The translations under genes and the position numbers were made by a program. Under the pieces are notes generated by a model. It saw only the letters and a program-made list of their open reading frames with translations. It was not told the origin of the DNA and ran no database searches. 64,000 nucleotides of DNA from Tachypleus tridentatus. Its lineage: Eukaryota > Arthropoda > Merostomata > Xiphosura > Limulidae. Where the stretch lies: NCBI RefSeq assembly GCF_004210375.1, contig NC_134834.1, positions 10,773,857 to 10,837,856 on the forward strand, written 5' to 3'. Below, piece after piece: positions 14,001 through 24,945 of this stretch (the stretch's first letter is position 1; the number at the start of each line of letters is the position of its first letter).

Positions 14001-17000
14001 TCTTCAGCCAAATCATTCTCAACAGAAGATGTGGTAGAAGTTGACATCTGAGGTTCCGAAGCACATTTCTTCAACAGGGAATGGTACCCACATCTGTCTT
14101 TATGAGTGACCCAATATCTGAATGCAGAATCAAAGTTAAAATGATCTAAAGGTTTGGACTCCATGGATAAGTTCAGTAACATTTCTGTCTTGGCCACAGA
14201 CAGACTGCTCCTGGCATCTGTTTTGATGCTGTTGTACCTGCTAATTCCCCCACTCACAGCCAACAGACGTAACTGGAATTATTAATCCAATTCCTGCAAG
14301 CTGAGACAGATTTGGAAAAGTCTGGTGGATGTATTCCTTGTAGAAGCTCTTCATGTTTCTGTTTTTGTGAGCATCCTGTTCCATTATGTTCCTTAGTAAG
14401 AGCCATCCAGTCAGTGCCTCATCCGCATTGATGAAAGGAGAGAAGTGCTGGATGAGTTTCTTCAGATCATCCTCATCAGATACTGCTTTGCTGTGACATG
14501 GGCTAAATATTGAAAAAATTGGCATGATGTTAGTGTCTGGGAATGCCACTTGTAGTCTTGTGACCACCTCTTCAACAAATGTCTCAGCAGCTGATCTGTA
14601 CTTTCACATTGTTTATCAATATCTTTGATGTCATGGCCTCTGTAAGAAGTGTAACCACTGGCATCAGGAGCTTGTGGGAGTTCCTTCAGTGTAGTCTGTG
14701 TATAAGGACCAGGGATGTGTACCAGCAACTGAAATCTTCACAAAAGTCCAAGAATGCTGACAGTGTCATGTGTCATCATGACAAAGCTGTAACATGACAT
14801 TTGCTGGACTAGACCATGTAGCAAGGCTCGGCCTGGAGTACCACATTCCATTGCTAAAACCTGCAGGCAGCTTATCACAGATGCAATACAGTTGACTAGT
14901 GCTTGGACGGAATCATTAAAAGAGAGCCATCATGTGAATAACACTTGCTTGGTTTTGTTGCTTTTCTCTCCATGCAATGCTTTGGTCTCTTCCAGAACCC
15001 GACACAACTTGGTAGAATATTTCAGGCTTTTTGCAAACTGGTTCAAAACTGAAATGTACTTCACAAGGTATGCACCTGGTTTGCTGTGCAAACAATGGCT
15101 TGTTATTATCCAGAGGCATTTCTCCTTAAATTTTGTAGCAACACCTGTTTTTATTCCCACCATGACATTTGCACAATCAGTTGCAAGTCCAGTCAAGTCA
15201 ACATCAAACAATCCTCGATGTGCCATGACTGAGCACATTGTATTGTAGATAGAATCAGCCCCAGTGTTGGTCAGCTCACTCACAGCAAGGAACCGACTTG
15301 TAACCTCACCTAATGATGAACGATACCTGATATAAATTATCAGTATAGAGGTGTTTCCTGCATCAGTTGCTTCATCTGCTTCAAGAGCAAAAAATGGGAA
15401 AGGCAAAGCCCGAAAGTCTGCCTGTATTTCATCGTGAACTACATGATTTAGGGCACTGTACATATCATCCAGAAACTGGCTGTGGGTGTATGTGAAGCTC
15501 TCTGTTCCACTTTGTGACTGAGTCTGTAGTTTCTTTAGAGAGGTCACTCTCTGTTAAAAAATATATAAAAACTTGTGTTTTGAAATAAAACCACCAATTA
15601 AAGTAATTTAAGTAAATAAAAGATATTCGGAAGAGTTGGCTAGCTACTTAATTTTTGATAGATATTTTCAAAATGCTTCACTTTTAGAAAATCAAATTGC
15701 CTTTTGTTTTAAGAAAATACTGTAGAAAACAGAAAGTATCTTATTAATACTAGAATGAATATTCTTACACTGAATACTTGTAGTGAAAGGAGGGAATGAA
15801 ACTTCACAGTTGGGATGGCTTCCTTTGTTTGTACAAGTAATTTCACCACCTATGCCTGAATGCCACCCTTACACCCCACATACATATTCACAGCAGCAGT
15901 TGCATTGTCCTTCTTCAAAACTTGTGATGCTACTGCACTGCAATGATCTTCTGACCGTGCATGTTTCACTAAGTCATCTTTTTTTTAGGCTTAGTAGCAG
16001 TTTTCCCAGTGGTAACATAAATATTTGTCTTCTTGTTGTCCCTGCATAATTTGCAATGAAATGTATTTTGTTGGGAAACATGTTCCAGCCAAGGAAACTG
16101 TGAAAACCAAGTTTCCTTAACAACTCTGTGAAAATCTCGGGTATACATTTTTTTCACACCGACAGTCTGATCACTGCTGCAAGTTTCAGTTTCTTCAGAG
16201 CTGTCTTTTCTTTTGGAAGTGGATTTCCCACCATCAGTTAATGTTCTTGCTTCGATCTTCTTTTGAAAAAAAATTTATATATCTAACTGTTTAGACATCT
16301 TTTTATCTGATCTAGGAGTTGTCATGATTTAAATTCAAACACATGTCAAATGAAACTTGGGATTTCCACTTTTGTACAGACCATATGTTGGTTTGATGAA
16401 AGTCAGGTTTTCTCTGATTACTGTTTGTTTACCACTGGCAGAATCAAACATGTAGCATAAGAAATGAAAATAAAAGAAATCATTAGCACAGCTGAGTAAT
16501 AATTTTTTAAAAATTTAATTTGTTAGTTGTCATATCCCTGAAATCATAAAAATACATATATAAAGAAAATATATATTACAGTCAGTGGTAGTTTTTAAAA
16601 GACATTTCTTGTCTCTTCAACTCGCTGGGGAGCGCCTCTGATCATTTGTCATCATTAACAGCATGGATGGCGATAAAAACCATGAAAGCTGTTAAGACTG
16701 AAGAAACTTGAGCAGAATAAATAAAGGAAAACCATCCAAGACCGAAAAATTATCATCTTTCGCCACTGTAGCGAAAACAAAACTAGATTTTTTTAGCCAC
16801 AGGTTGTTTCTTTTTGCCAATAGTAATGTGGCTAATGGCTAGCGGAAGCCTAGTTATTACTACGTCTAAATCATTTATGATACTGTTGTAACATGTTCTA
16901 TCATTGGGCAAGTTCTTTTGAATTATTTGGTGAAAATAGTTCACAGTTAAGACCATGCAATGGTAACAAATTAATTTATTTATTCAATAAAATTACATCA

Positions 17001-19318
17001 GAGACTATGTTCACTTTGATGCAAACTGTAGGCCTAAGGTTACAAACTTTTTACGATATAAACTTCAAACTACTTTAGGCCTATATACTAATTGATTTTA
17101 AAAGAAATTTCTTTGATTGATAAGAAATGTTGAATAACTTAAGAATTAACTTACAGAACTGGAACCTCCTACTCAACTTTTCAACAAATAATTCACTGAA
17201 ATAACTAATCTCTATTTCTATATATTTCTATACGTATAAGCTTATCACTTGATATTCATCACAATTACTAGATTCTTTATTAATAGTTCCATCTAGCAAA
17301 CATTTAAAATATAACAATACTGTAAAGTTTGTATAACAAACTCAGTAATCACAATTTACACAATAATTCTCAGTTCATACTAACTAAACAATAAAAAATT
17401 ACACAACACTTTTAACTCTTTTCAGATAAATACTGCATCAAAATATACACTTATCAAGCAGGTACCATAGTTTTAGAAACAGTCTTAAATAACCATAGAT
17501 TTTTTTTGTTTTGCTCATATTTATTAAGAACAAACCAACTGGTTAAAACTGTTCCAACTTTGTAACAGTCATACAAAGGGATAGGCCTAACACCTGTTCT
17601 GTGAATGTTACAGCCACTTAGGTGGTGTGTGACCAATTAATATTATTTGAAATGTGTTATTAGAGGCTACAACTTTCAGTGATGAGATCTTGTATTATCT
17701 GAATTAAACTCAGAAACTGAAAAACTCACAAATCCAATTAATAAATTGTTAATCTACATTCCCACAGATGTTCGTCTGAAGACGCAACTTAAAAACGTAG
17801 CAAGAGACAATTCTGTTTGAAGTTAATAAGCACAAAGCTACACGCTGAGCTACCTGTGTTCTGTCCAACATGGGTATCTAAACCTGGGTTCTAGCACTGT
17901 ACGTCTGCAGACATAACACCATGCTACTGGGAGGGCAAAAAACGTAGGCAGCTTAGCAATGAATATTTACATATTCTTAACAGTAGTTCATTTCTATAAA
18001 CAGTCATTTGACAGCCTGTATTCCCTAAAAATATAAGCATCTCAGTAACAAGCCTCAAATGCACTGAACAATGGTTAGTAGTTATTTAAATTAAACATTT
18101 ATTTAATTTTAAAAAAATTACAAGACAACAGCAGTATACATGGCTGTACAAAAACCTTGAACAAATTAAACATTATTTTCTCAGCTGTACAGCAGGAAGG
18201 TAATACGTTTCATAGCTACTAAAAGTAAAATAAGTAAGCAAAGGAAAAATATCTATCTCTACAAACCTATGAACAATTATTGTCTTTATGATGGGATTTG
18301 ATTTTGAATTTCACAAAGAGCTACTCTAGGACTATCTGTGTTAGCCTTTCGTAATTTAGAAGTGATAGGCTAGAGGGAAGTTAGCTAGTCAACACCACCC
18401 AAAATCAACTCTTGAAAACAAAAAGTGGGATCGATTGTTATATTGTAACCCCCATGCCGTCTTATAGCGAGTCAAGAGCCCTAACCACCAAGTAGCATTC
18501 TTTATGACAAGCTGAAACCAAGTATTTGAATTTCATAGTGTAGAATATCAAAGTTTTTGAAAGTAGATTTTTTAAAAAAATGTTTGGATACAATATTAAG
18601 AAACTAGCAGGTTTATTTCATCTGAAGATGTGAGAAACTACTCACTTATAACTCATATACGATACACTACAGTTATCCAATTTGTATTCCATCCAGTAGC
18701 ATATTTTAACGTGTATGCTACATGGAGGTTTTTAATGGCTATTATCGTATATTGTACTGTATAATAAACTTCTGTAATAGTTTGAAAATTAACGCAATTT
18801 ATTTTCAGTTTCATCAAAAAGGTCGGTATGACATCAAGATGTTGTGCAGTATATGTGATATAATTTCAGTAAAATGCACTGTATATGATTTTTAACAAGG
18901 TGTACAATATATCATTTAATATTGCTGAATATTGGGCATACGTATATATTTATAATTAAAAACAAAATGTCCGACGTACTAAACTCTAAACCATACGTTA
19001 TTATTTTCTTACAGACTGTGTACATTACATTCTCAGTCTACGGAGTGGCTAATATAATTCTACGTATAATTTGAACGACGTATAAATTATGTATATATGG
19101 GAAAAAAATGTACAACATATAGCAAAACACAAAATTATTTATACACTGTGTACACTATTAATTTTTTTTAAATAACTTGACAAATATTATGAAAATATAT
19201 ATACATCCATCTTACCAAGTGAACTAACCGAGCCCAAAAATCGTGTAAAATATTTGAGCCACCATGGAGCATCGTCTAACGTATCCTTCTTTACGGTATT
19301 TTGTTCTTGGTTATTCAT
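7970..19318 (-). CDS. flower/CACFD1: Flower (CACFD1 family) membrane protein, whole coding region in 5 exons
   Basis: Flower is a small four-helix protein of synaptic vesicles and plasma membrane. In Drosophila it is linked to Ca2+ entry, endocytosis and cell competition; the vertebrate homologue is CACFD1. Coding exons are 19216-19318, 12216-12288, 11638-11763, 11249-11356 and 7970-8081. All introns are GT-AG and phases run 1, 2, 2, 2 without conflict, giving 173 codons, close to the family length of about 170-195. Family matches run along the whole length: PWWLKYFTRFLGSV (residues 18-31), RCLMAGILQM (50-59), LIEAPC with the conserved acidic Glu69, FFGSGLIFVTG (116-126), SLGKKASKEEM (133-143). 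Predicted helices are about 25-48, 50-70, 94-112 and 116-134. The ATG is the first in frame after an upstream TAA. The gene is divergent from the betaglycan gene. Confidence 0.93.
8560..10650 (+). mobile_element. Decayed Penelope-like retroelement in Flower intron 4
   Basis: It lies antisense to Flower between its exons 5 and 4. In order it shows pieces typical of Penelope-like reverse transcriptases: TDKGGATVI (near 8870-8900), AYVDHH then LYIKDATCFLN (about 9145-9220), the catalytic-type MDVSSLY (about 9275), a WKHYIND-type motif (about 9535), KPAD and a CHPP segment (about 9740-9785). The end (10330-10650) resembles the GIY-YIG endonuclease region, with the late signature YWIAPLNTIMPNGIN (10531-10575). 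Many breaks; clearly an old, inactive copy. A 40-bp direct duplication lies inside it at 9825-9904. The ends are not defined and could reach about 11,000. Confidence 0.72.
11249..11356 (-). CDS. flower/CACFD1: Flower coding exon 4
   Basis: 108 bp, encoding helix 3 and helix 4 (LSSLIVIICTNL, FFGSGLIFVTG, SLYGIMSLGK). It matches fly LFGSGLIFGTG and YGMMALGKK. Acceptor TGTTAG|TTT and donor AA|GTAAGT on the minus strand. Confidence 0.92.
11638..11763 (-). CDS. flower/CACFD1: Flower coding exon 3 (acidic pore-motif exon)
   Basis: 126 bp, encoding LLGVTVALIEAPCFCAF and then a loop with YFEKKPYWHKALLYV. The Glu in LIEAPC matches the conserved glutamate of fly Flower (LLEAPC) that is proposed to matter for Ca2+ permeation. 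Phases 2 in and 2 out. Confidence 0.92.
12216..12288 (-). CDS. flower/CACFD1: Flower coding exon 2
   Basis: 73 bp, encoding AIGTGAWACVTITPRC then LMAGILQ. It matches the end of helix 1 and the start of helix 2 (fly SCLVAGILQM). Acceptor CTTACAG|TG, donor AT|GTAAGT, phases 1 in and 2 out. Confidence 0.9.
12358..12857. repeat. 57-bp minisatellite in Flower intron 1
   Basis: About nine head-to-tail units starting ACCTTACACATTACTAGGAC and ending with TACTTAAAATATTTAGA. The array begins only about 70 bp from exon 2, on the upstream side of the minus-strand gene, so it sits near the branch-point side of that acceptor. Confidence 0.95.
12858..13644. other. Flower intron 1, unassigned part
   Basis: AT-rich intron sequence between the 57-bp array and the hAT element. 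Open frames at 12864-13107 and 13333-13530 lack any recognisable domain and are not called. Confidence 0.45.
13645..16852 (-). mobile_element. Decayed hAT transposon in Flower intron 1
   Basis: About 3.2 kb, with related ends: TGGGCTTCCACTAG at the left and, on the opposite strand, TAGGCTTCCGCTAG at the right. Both ends continue into GTGGCTAA-type subterminal repeats. Minus-strand reading frames give a BED-like zinc finger start (15969-16157: FPWLEH, then FHCKLCRDN), a hAT catalytic core block (14930-15547, 205 codons: FALEADEATD then LATDCANVMVG), and the C-terminal dimerisation region (13973-14567: LIIPVTSVGCEW, then IKTDARSSLSVAKTEMLL). It resembles the KIAA1586/ZNF862 type of hAT. The frame is broken at least near 14250 and 14560 and between the finger and the core, so the copy is dead. 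A convincing 8-bp target duplication is not visible. It lies in the same orientation as Flower. Confidence 0.82.
17822..17940 (-). mobile_element. SINE family 2 (short, tRNA-headed), old copy
   Basis: Read on the minus strand, it has a tRNA-like head with an internal B-box-like stretch (GGTTTAGATACCC) and the tail ending CTTTGTGCTTA. It is diverged and inside Flower intron 1. Confidence 0.65.
18297..18505 (-). mobile_element. SINE family 1, decayed copy
   Basis: On the minus strand it keeps the body marks GGTGTTGACTAGCT, CCCTCTAG and the tail region, with a poor tRNA-like head. It is strongly diverged from the fresh copies at 34.4 and 40.0 kb. Confidence 0.6.
19216..19318 (-). CDS. flower/CACFD1: Flower coding exon 1 (start codon)
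   Basis: 34 codons plus one base. It starts MNNQEQNTV and includes PWWLKYFTRFLGS, which matches the PWYLKYGSRLLG segment of fly Flower. The donor reads CTTG|GTAAG on the minus strand, leaving phase 1. Confidence 0.9.
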
Positions 19319-20879
19319 ATTTTTTATCACAACTTACATCACTTTGCCCCTCTAACTTTGCTGGATTAAAATGACAGAAAAAAAAGGAATCGTATTTTGT
19401 ACCTGTTATTGATAGCTTTTACTAAAAATATTCACCAATTATGACGTTATTACTTAAAACGCAAAAACTCTGAAACGCGTGATTCTACCATACGTTGATA
19501 ACCATGAAGAAATCATCTGTACCATCTACGTGACGTTTTCGCTAACATACGTAACAAGTGTTAATAACACTAGTTAAAACAGTCGATTATCTTAGTTACA
19601 GATCTACGTTTGGCAATCGTACTTTGCACACTATTACGAATAAAGCACGATTAGCCATTAGACGTGCATTATCGAATAACAGTGTGCACTTACAAATAAT
19701 TACTCAAAATAGTTAAGCACAGTCTCTCGATAAAACAAATAACTCCTAGGCCGCAGTACAACTAACGATTTCTAGATAGTAATACTAATAGTATTTTAAA
19801 TTTAAATTATTTATCACAGTCGTGTACAACAACGATATCGAAATATTTATACAAACGAATGACAGTCGTTTAAAAAACATATATTTACAGAAAAATAAAC
19901 GTATTTTTATTTTACAGGTATTGGTAATGAATATAATGCGAAAAAAAGATAAAACTAATTTTAACGAAGTACAGCTGTTACGTTTTCGACGAAACTCTGT
20001 AATGCGCATGTGAAATTCCGCCACCTATCAAGTTAATTTGATTAATCTGATTAAAGCAAACCGACAGGTATCATGGAAACGAGAAGAAACAGAAAATTTA
20101 TGTTGCATATGTTAAGATATTTTATTTATTTAACAAATATCCGCGTCAAAATCTGAAAGAATAATTTATATAAATCCCAAATTCCCATTTAGAAATTTGC
20201 GCAAATGTAAAAATAAATCCAATATTAAAAAACCTACATCTTCATTTTTTTCTTTAACTAACACTTGATAAAAAAACCGGTAACAAGCTTTTCTTTAAGG
20301 AGTTAAAGAAGGTTAAATAATAAATTTGCGGGTCTCTTTGTCTTTTTCTGATAGACCAATAAAGAGTGAGTAGGTGTCTGGAGGTTGGAGATTTGTTAAG
20401 TTTGGTGTAGTATGTACGCATATCATATACATTTTATGCCTTCTTATTTTAACGTAGAATTTTTCAATACAATTTAGCAATGAGCATGGGCTAGATTAGG
20501 CTAATTTAGCGATGAGTATGGGTTAGATTAGGTTAATTTTTGTATGCAATAATATGCCTGTTCTTTACCTTCTCATACTAAGGACAACTGTTTTCAAAAT
20601 TTTTCGTTTATTCTAAGTCTCTACAGATTTTGCAAAACACGTGGTCAAAAAAATCATTAATCCGATTTCAATCTAGCTACATTTGTTTTTAGTCATTCTA
20701 TTGAGGCCACATCAATTATATTCATGGAGGTTTAGTTGTATGTTGCACACGAATGTTCACAACCAATGTCCACCAATACTAGAATATATCGCTATCTCGA
20801 GAAAATAGTCTATCCTGTGTTTGAATGAGAATGGTCAGTCACGTGGGTAGTAATAATTAATATGGATACATTAGACATT
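19319..20879. promoter_or_regulatory. Flower upstream region (5' UTR/promoter expected here)
   Basis: This is the sequence just 5' of the Flower start codon. It is richer in CG and ACGT than its surroundings (about 19440-20020), as expected near a start site. No TATA box or initiator can be named with confidence. At 20465-20545 there is a 33-bp two-copy repeat (GATGAGTATGGGTTAGATTA type). No other gene was seen. Confidence 0.35.
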
Positions 20880-21089
20880 CTCGCTAAACATGCTCGCCCT
20901 CCTAGCCGTGGGAGCGTATAAAGTGACGGTCAATCCCACTATTCGTTGGTAAAAGAGTAGCCCAAGAGTTGGCGGTGGGTGATGATGACTAGCTGTCTTC
21001 CCTCTAGTCTTACACTGCTAAATTAGGGACGGCTAGCACAGATAGCCCTCGTGTAGCTTTGTGCGAAATTCCCAAAAAAACAAACCAAG
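20880..21089 (+). mobile_element. SINE family 1 body, no tRNA head
   Basis: It starts at CTAAACATGCTCGCC and runs through GGTCAATCCCACTATTCG, the GATGACTAGCTG block and AGATAGCCCTCGTGTAGC to the A-rich tail. The tRNA-like head is missing, so this is a 5'-truncated copy. Confidence 0.85.
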
Positions 21090-22773
21090 CGGGAAACTAA
21101 TTTCTTTTTCCTCTACTACCTATTGTTCTGAGTCATTCTCCTGGAGTAGCACCTTTTCTCTTTCAGTGGAAAAATAGCTGCTGTAAAATCATCGTAGTAT
21201 GCATAGTTAAAGAATTACGTTTTCTATTGAAATTCAGTCAATCTTTTGAGGTTATAGTTTTCGTTATTGTCTCTCTGGGTAAATCTAACGTTAACGAGTT
21301 AATTGAGTAGCGTGAGATTTATTTCGGGTTGGAACACGATTTCCATAGATCTAGTCTGGAAGAGAATGTATTTAACACTTACTCTTGTTTGTGATTCTGA
21401 AGTTAGAACAATTTCAGATTTAACTCATTAGTCAATACAACTGTCTGTTGTGACAAGTAAAGTTCATTTATTAGCGTGCTTATCTAAATAAAAATTGTAC
21501 AGTCTGATTACCCAGTCTTTCTTTACTCCTTCTAACGCATTTAGTCGTAGAATACATGATTATTTAATAAAAAAAATATATATATTGAAGGATTTCCCAA
21601 AATCTCAAAACTGACACTGTTGCAGTCGACGTGACGATGTCGTAGTTTTTATTTACATGGATAGATGGTGCTATTGGGACAAAAGCATGATTAAACTCAT
21701 GGAGAACTGGGGTTTCTCTGACAGTTTGACTGTAAAGAGTAATAAAATGTGTGATGTTCACTATGAAGAGACGTGCGGATTGGTCTTCGAGCGGTAAAAT
21801 GTTCTTAATGTGAAAGTAATATGCGTACACTTATTCATAAGAATGTTTATACAACTGTGATGTTGTACACACAATGTATGTCTTTATACAAGAGGATTGA
21901 CTCAACCGATTACTGAGAAATGTTTATTAATACATTTTACATGAGAGACTGAAGAAGTCGAAGCCAGTATATTTTCTAAAGCCTGAAAATATAAAGTGTT
22001 ATTACTGGTACTTTCTTCTTTGCAAGTTGAGGTACTACTAGACTACAAATTCGAAAGAAAAAATTGAGCACCTTTCAAGCACACCAAGGTGTTTTTTTAT
22101 TCTTGTATTCATAATTAAAACTTTACTGAAAGTTAATATTAGTTTTCGAGTAATATAGAGTAACTTGAATAAGATATATTAACATTCTATAAAAGTTGTT
22201 TGTAATGTGTAAGTTGATGTATTTCAAAAGCTTTCACTGTATATTTTTTTGCTTTTGCTTCGGGTTTTGTCACTTGTTACTTAGGGCTTTTTTTGGTATC
22301 TCAAAAATTTGAACCAGCTCTCTTTTAATCTATAATCTTGTAGAAATTATACCCAATATGCTTATGTTCATTCTTGATGTATAAACTAGAATTTACATGA
22401 TTTTTTTTTCAATCTAATTTGTATTTAATTTATAAATTTGGATTTAGGACGTGGGGAGACATGGGTAAAATTTTTAAGAGCCTCAGAAATGAACTTTATA
22501 AGTCATACAGTTTAGTAGTGTTCATTAGCTATATTTTGAGCAGTTTAGAAACACCAGCGATGGGTAGATAATATTCAAATACATATAATATTTGTAATAG
22601 CATTTTATTTAAATGGCAGAACAAGTACTTTTAGGACTAAAATAACAATCTGTGAGAATCTGTTAATAAAAAAATTGTTAAAAAGTTTAAATGAAATTAA
22701 AAATCACTGTTGTCATTGAGACACAGTTGTAAATATACATGTATTTTCAATGGATCATCCAGCTTTGATTACG
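21090..22773. other. Intergenic, nothing recognised
   Basis: Unique-looking AT-rich DNA between the two genes. The open frame at 21564-21830 (-) has no domain I recognise and no splice context. Confidence 0.4.
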
Positions 22774-23245
22774 CAATGTAACAAAATGTTTACTGTTTCT
22801 TGTTCCTGGACAGAAAGTGTTATTTACCAATTACTTAAGCCTAAAGTAAATGGAAAGACCTATTTTTCTCTTCAAACTTTGCTTTTGTGACCTGGGAACG
22901 TATAACGAAAACATGATGGGAGATTATATTTGGGGGCTGATACGTGAAAGTGTTTACATTACAGTCGCTAATTTCGAAAGACTACTCACTTCTAAACATT
23001 TTTGTACAACTTTAATATAAATACATGTAAATCTTGATCCATATGTTGTTTTATTCAGACCTTATGTAAATGAAAATGTACAAATTTGTCCCTTTTTACC
23101 TAGAAAATAGGTTAATTTCTAAATTTCATTATCCAGGTCACAAAACCAAAGTTTGAAGGGAATAATGGCCATTTTCTGTACTTTTACAACATAAGCAAAT
23201 AACACATACTATCCAGGAACAAAATTTGTGTTACATTGTGTTATT
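22774..23245. mobile_element. Foldback (inverted-repeat) element
   Basis: The two halves are imperfect reverse complements. The left has CAATGTAACAAAATG, TTGTTCCTGGACAG and CTTCAAACTTTGCTTTTGTG. The right has CACAAAACCAAAGTTTGAAG, CTATCCAGGAACAAA and TTTGTGTTACATTGTG. The arms reach about 120-150 bp around a spacer. It looks like an old MITE or foldback transposon with no coding capacity. Family not assigned. Confidence 0.7.
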
Positions 23246-23488
23246 TGTGTTACATAGTGTTATTTGTGTTACATTGTGTAATTTGTGTTACATAGTGTTA
23301 TTTGTGTTACATTGTGTAATTTGTTTCATAGTGTTATTTGTGTTTCATAGTGTTACTTGTGTTACATAGTGTTATTTGTGTTACATTGTGTTATTTGTGT
23401 TACATTGTGTAATTTGTTTCATAGTGTTATTTGTGTTTCATAGTGTTACTTGTGTTACATAGTGTTATTTGTGTTACATTGTGTAATT
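23226..23488. repeat. 19-bp minisatellite at the foldback element's end
   Basis: Units are TTGTGTTACATTGTGTTAT and the variant with ACATAG, about 14 copies, with some shortened units. The first unit is the terminal sequence of the foldback element, so the array probably expanded from it. Confidence 0.9.
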
Positions 23489-24819
23489 TTTTCTTTCACT
23501 TGGGAGAGTGCAGAGCAACTATATCCACTTGACCTTTGCCCTAAAATCTGACCCTGAGTAAACCATAAGTAAATTGGTTTCATTTAAGGGACCATATAGG
23601 CCCTTTACGGCTGTCCTTTCACACCCATATGGAAGGTAAATGTTTAAAATAGATAATTTTCGTTTTAAAATCCCTTAAAGTGCTAGCCTTTACTACTACC
23701 TGTGGTAACTCATTTGATTAATTAATTTAGCTTGCATGTCTTTTTTTTTTCCAAATCTGAAACTTCTGTCCTGTGGTCATTATTGTTATCAGAATATTAC
23801 AAAAATAAATCTGAGATTTTTTATTTTATTAGTTGTCGAGATAGTCTTGTAAACTTGAATAAGATCGTCTCTTACCTATCTTCTCCTAGGAGAACATATT
23901 AAATCATAACCTGTCTTGTGAGATAACCCTTCAATTCTCAAAATTGTCCTTTTTTGAATTCTTTCCAATAAGTCTGTATTATTTCTTACTCTAAGGAGAA
24001 CAAACCAGTACACAGCATTCTAAGTGATTCATAATTACTTGTTTTTCACTTGTAGTCCATATGCTTATAAATACATCCTGAAATTCTAACAACAGCATTA
24101 CTGGTTCTCTCTCCAGCCTTACTGTTAACTAAGTTTCCATATATAATAAAGAGAATCCTCATTTTAACAACTTAAGTGCACTATCCTGCATTTATTATGA
24201 AGAAAAATAATTTGCCAAATATCTGCCCAGCTTACAAATGGATCTAAGTCAGTTTGTAAGATCTCAGTATTATCTGGCCAGCTAACAAATGGCTCCAAGT
24301 CAGTTTGTGAGATCTCAGTATTATCTGGCCAGCTTACAAATGGCTCCAAGTCAGTTGGTAAGATCTTTAATATTTTTAACACAGTTGGAAATACCATAGA
24401 TAAATCAACAACTTATTGGTTTACTGATTATGTCCCACTTTTATCATTAATGTAAATAAGAAATATTAAAGCCCCAAAAACTGACAACCTGAGGTGCTCT
24501 GCTACTAATTGGACCTCATGCATAAAAAAACAACCTTTTGCTTTTTCCCATCCAAATGTCCTATTATCCAATTAAATAGTCTTTCTCTAACCTATACCAG
24601 TGTGATTTTTACAGCTAATCTTCTGTGTGGCAGTTTATCAGAGCTACATAATTCACTGGAACTATCCTATTATCCAATTAAATAGTCTTTCTCTAACCTA
24701 TACCAGTGTGATTTTTACAGCTAATCTTCTGTGTGGCAGTTTATCAGAGCTACATAATTCACTGGAACTATTGTTTGACAGTCAATCAGTGATTGACAGT
24801 GCAACACTACAACCAATGA
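23489..24819. other. Unassigned repeat-like stretch with two small tandem duplications
   Basis: AT-rich DNA with two local duplications: a 51-bp unit in about 2.7 copies at 24230-24366 (ACAAATGGCTCCAAGTCAGT) and a 106-bp unit in two nearly exact copies at 24561-24666 and 24667-24772. The stretch may be an old retroelement, but I cannot name it. Confidence 0.55.
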
Positions 24820-24945
24820 ACAAATCAAGTTGCGCCTCCATTGGCACAGTGCAATGTTTGTGGACTCACACTGTTAGAAACTGGGTTTCAATACCCATAG
24901 TGAGAATAACAAAGATAGCCCTTTGTGCTTACTAACAAATAAAGT
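24820..24945 (+). mobile_element. SINE family 2 copy
   Basis: It contains the B-box-like GGGTTTCAATACCC and the tail AGATAGCCCTTTGTGC. The head is diverged. Confidence 0.65.

Larger units (their letters stand above)
16853..19215. other. Rest of Flower intron 1, with old SINE pieces
   Basis: AT-rich intron. It holds a family-2 SINE remnant at 17822-17940 and a family-1 SINE remnant at 18297-18505, both minus strand and listed separately. No exon-like sequence was recognised between exon 1 and the hAT element. Confidence 0.5.
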
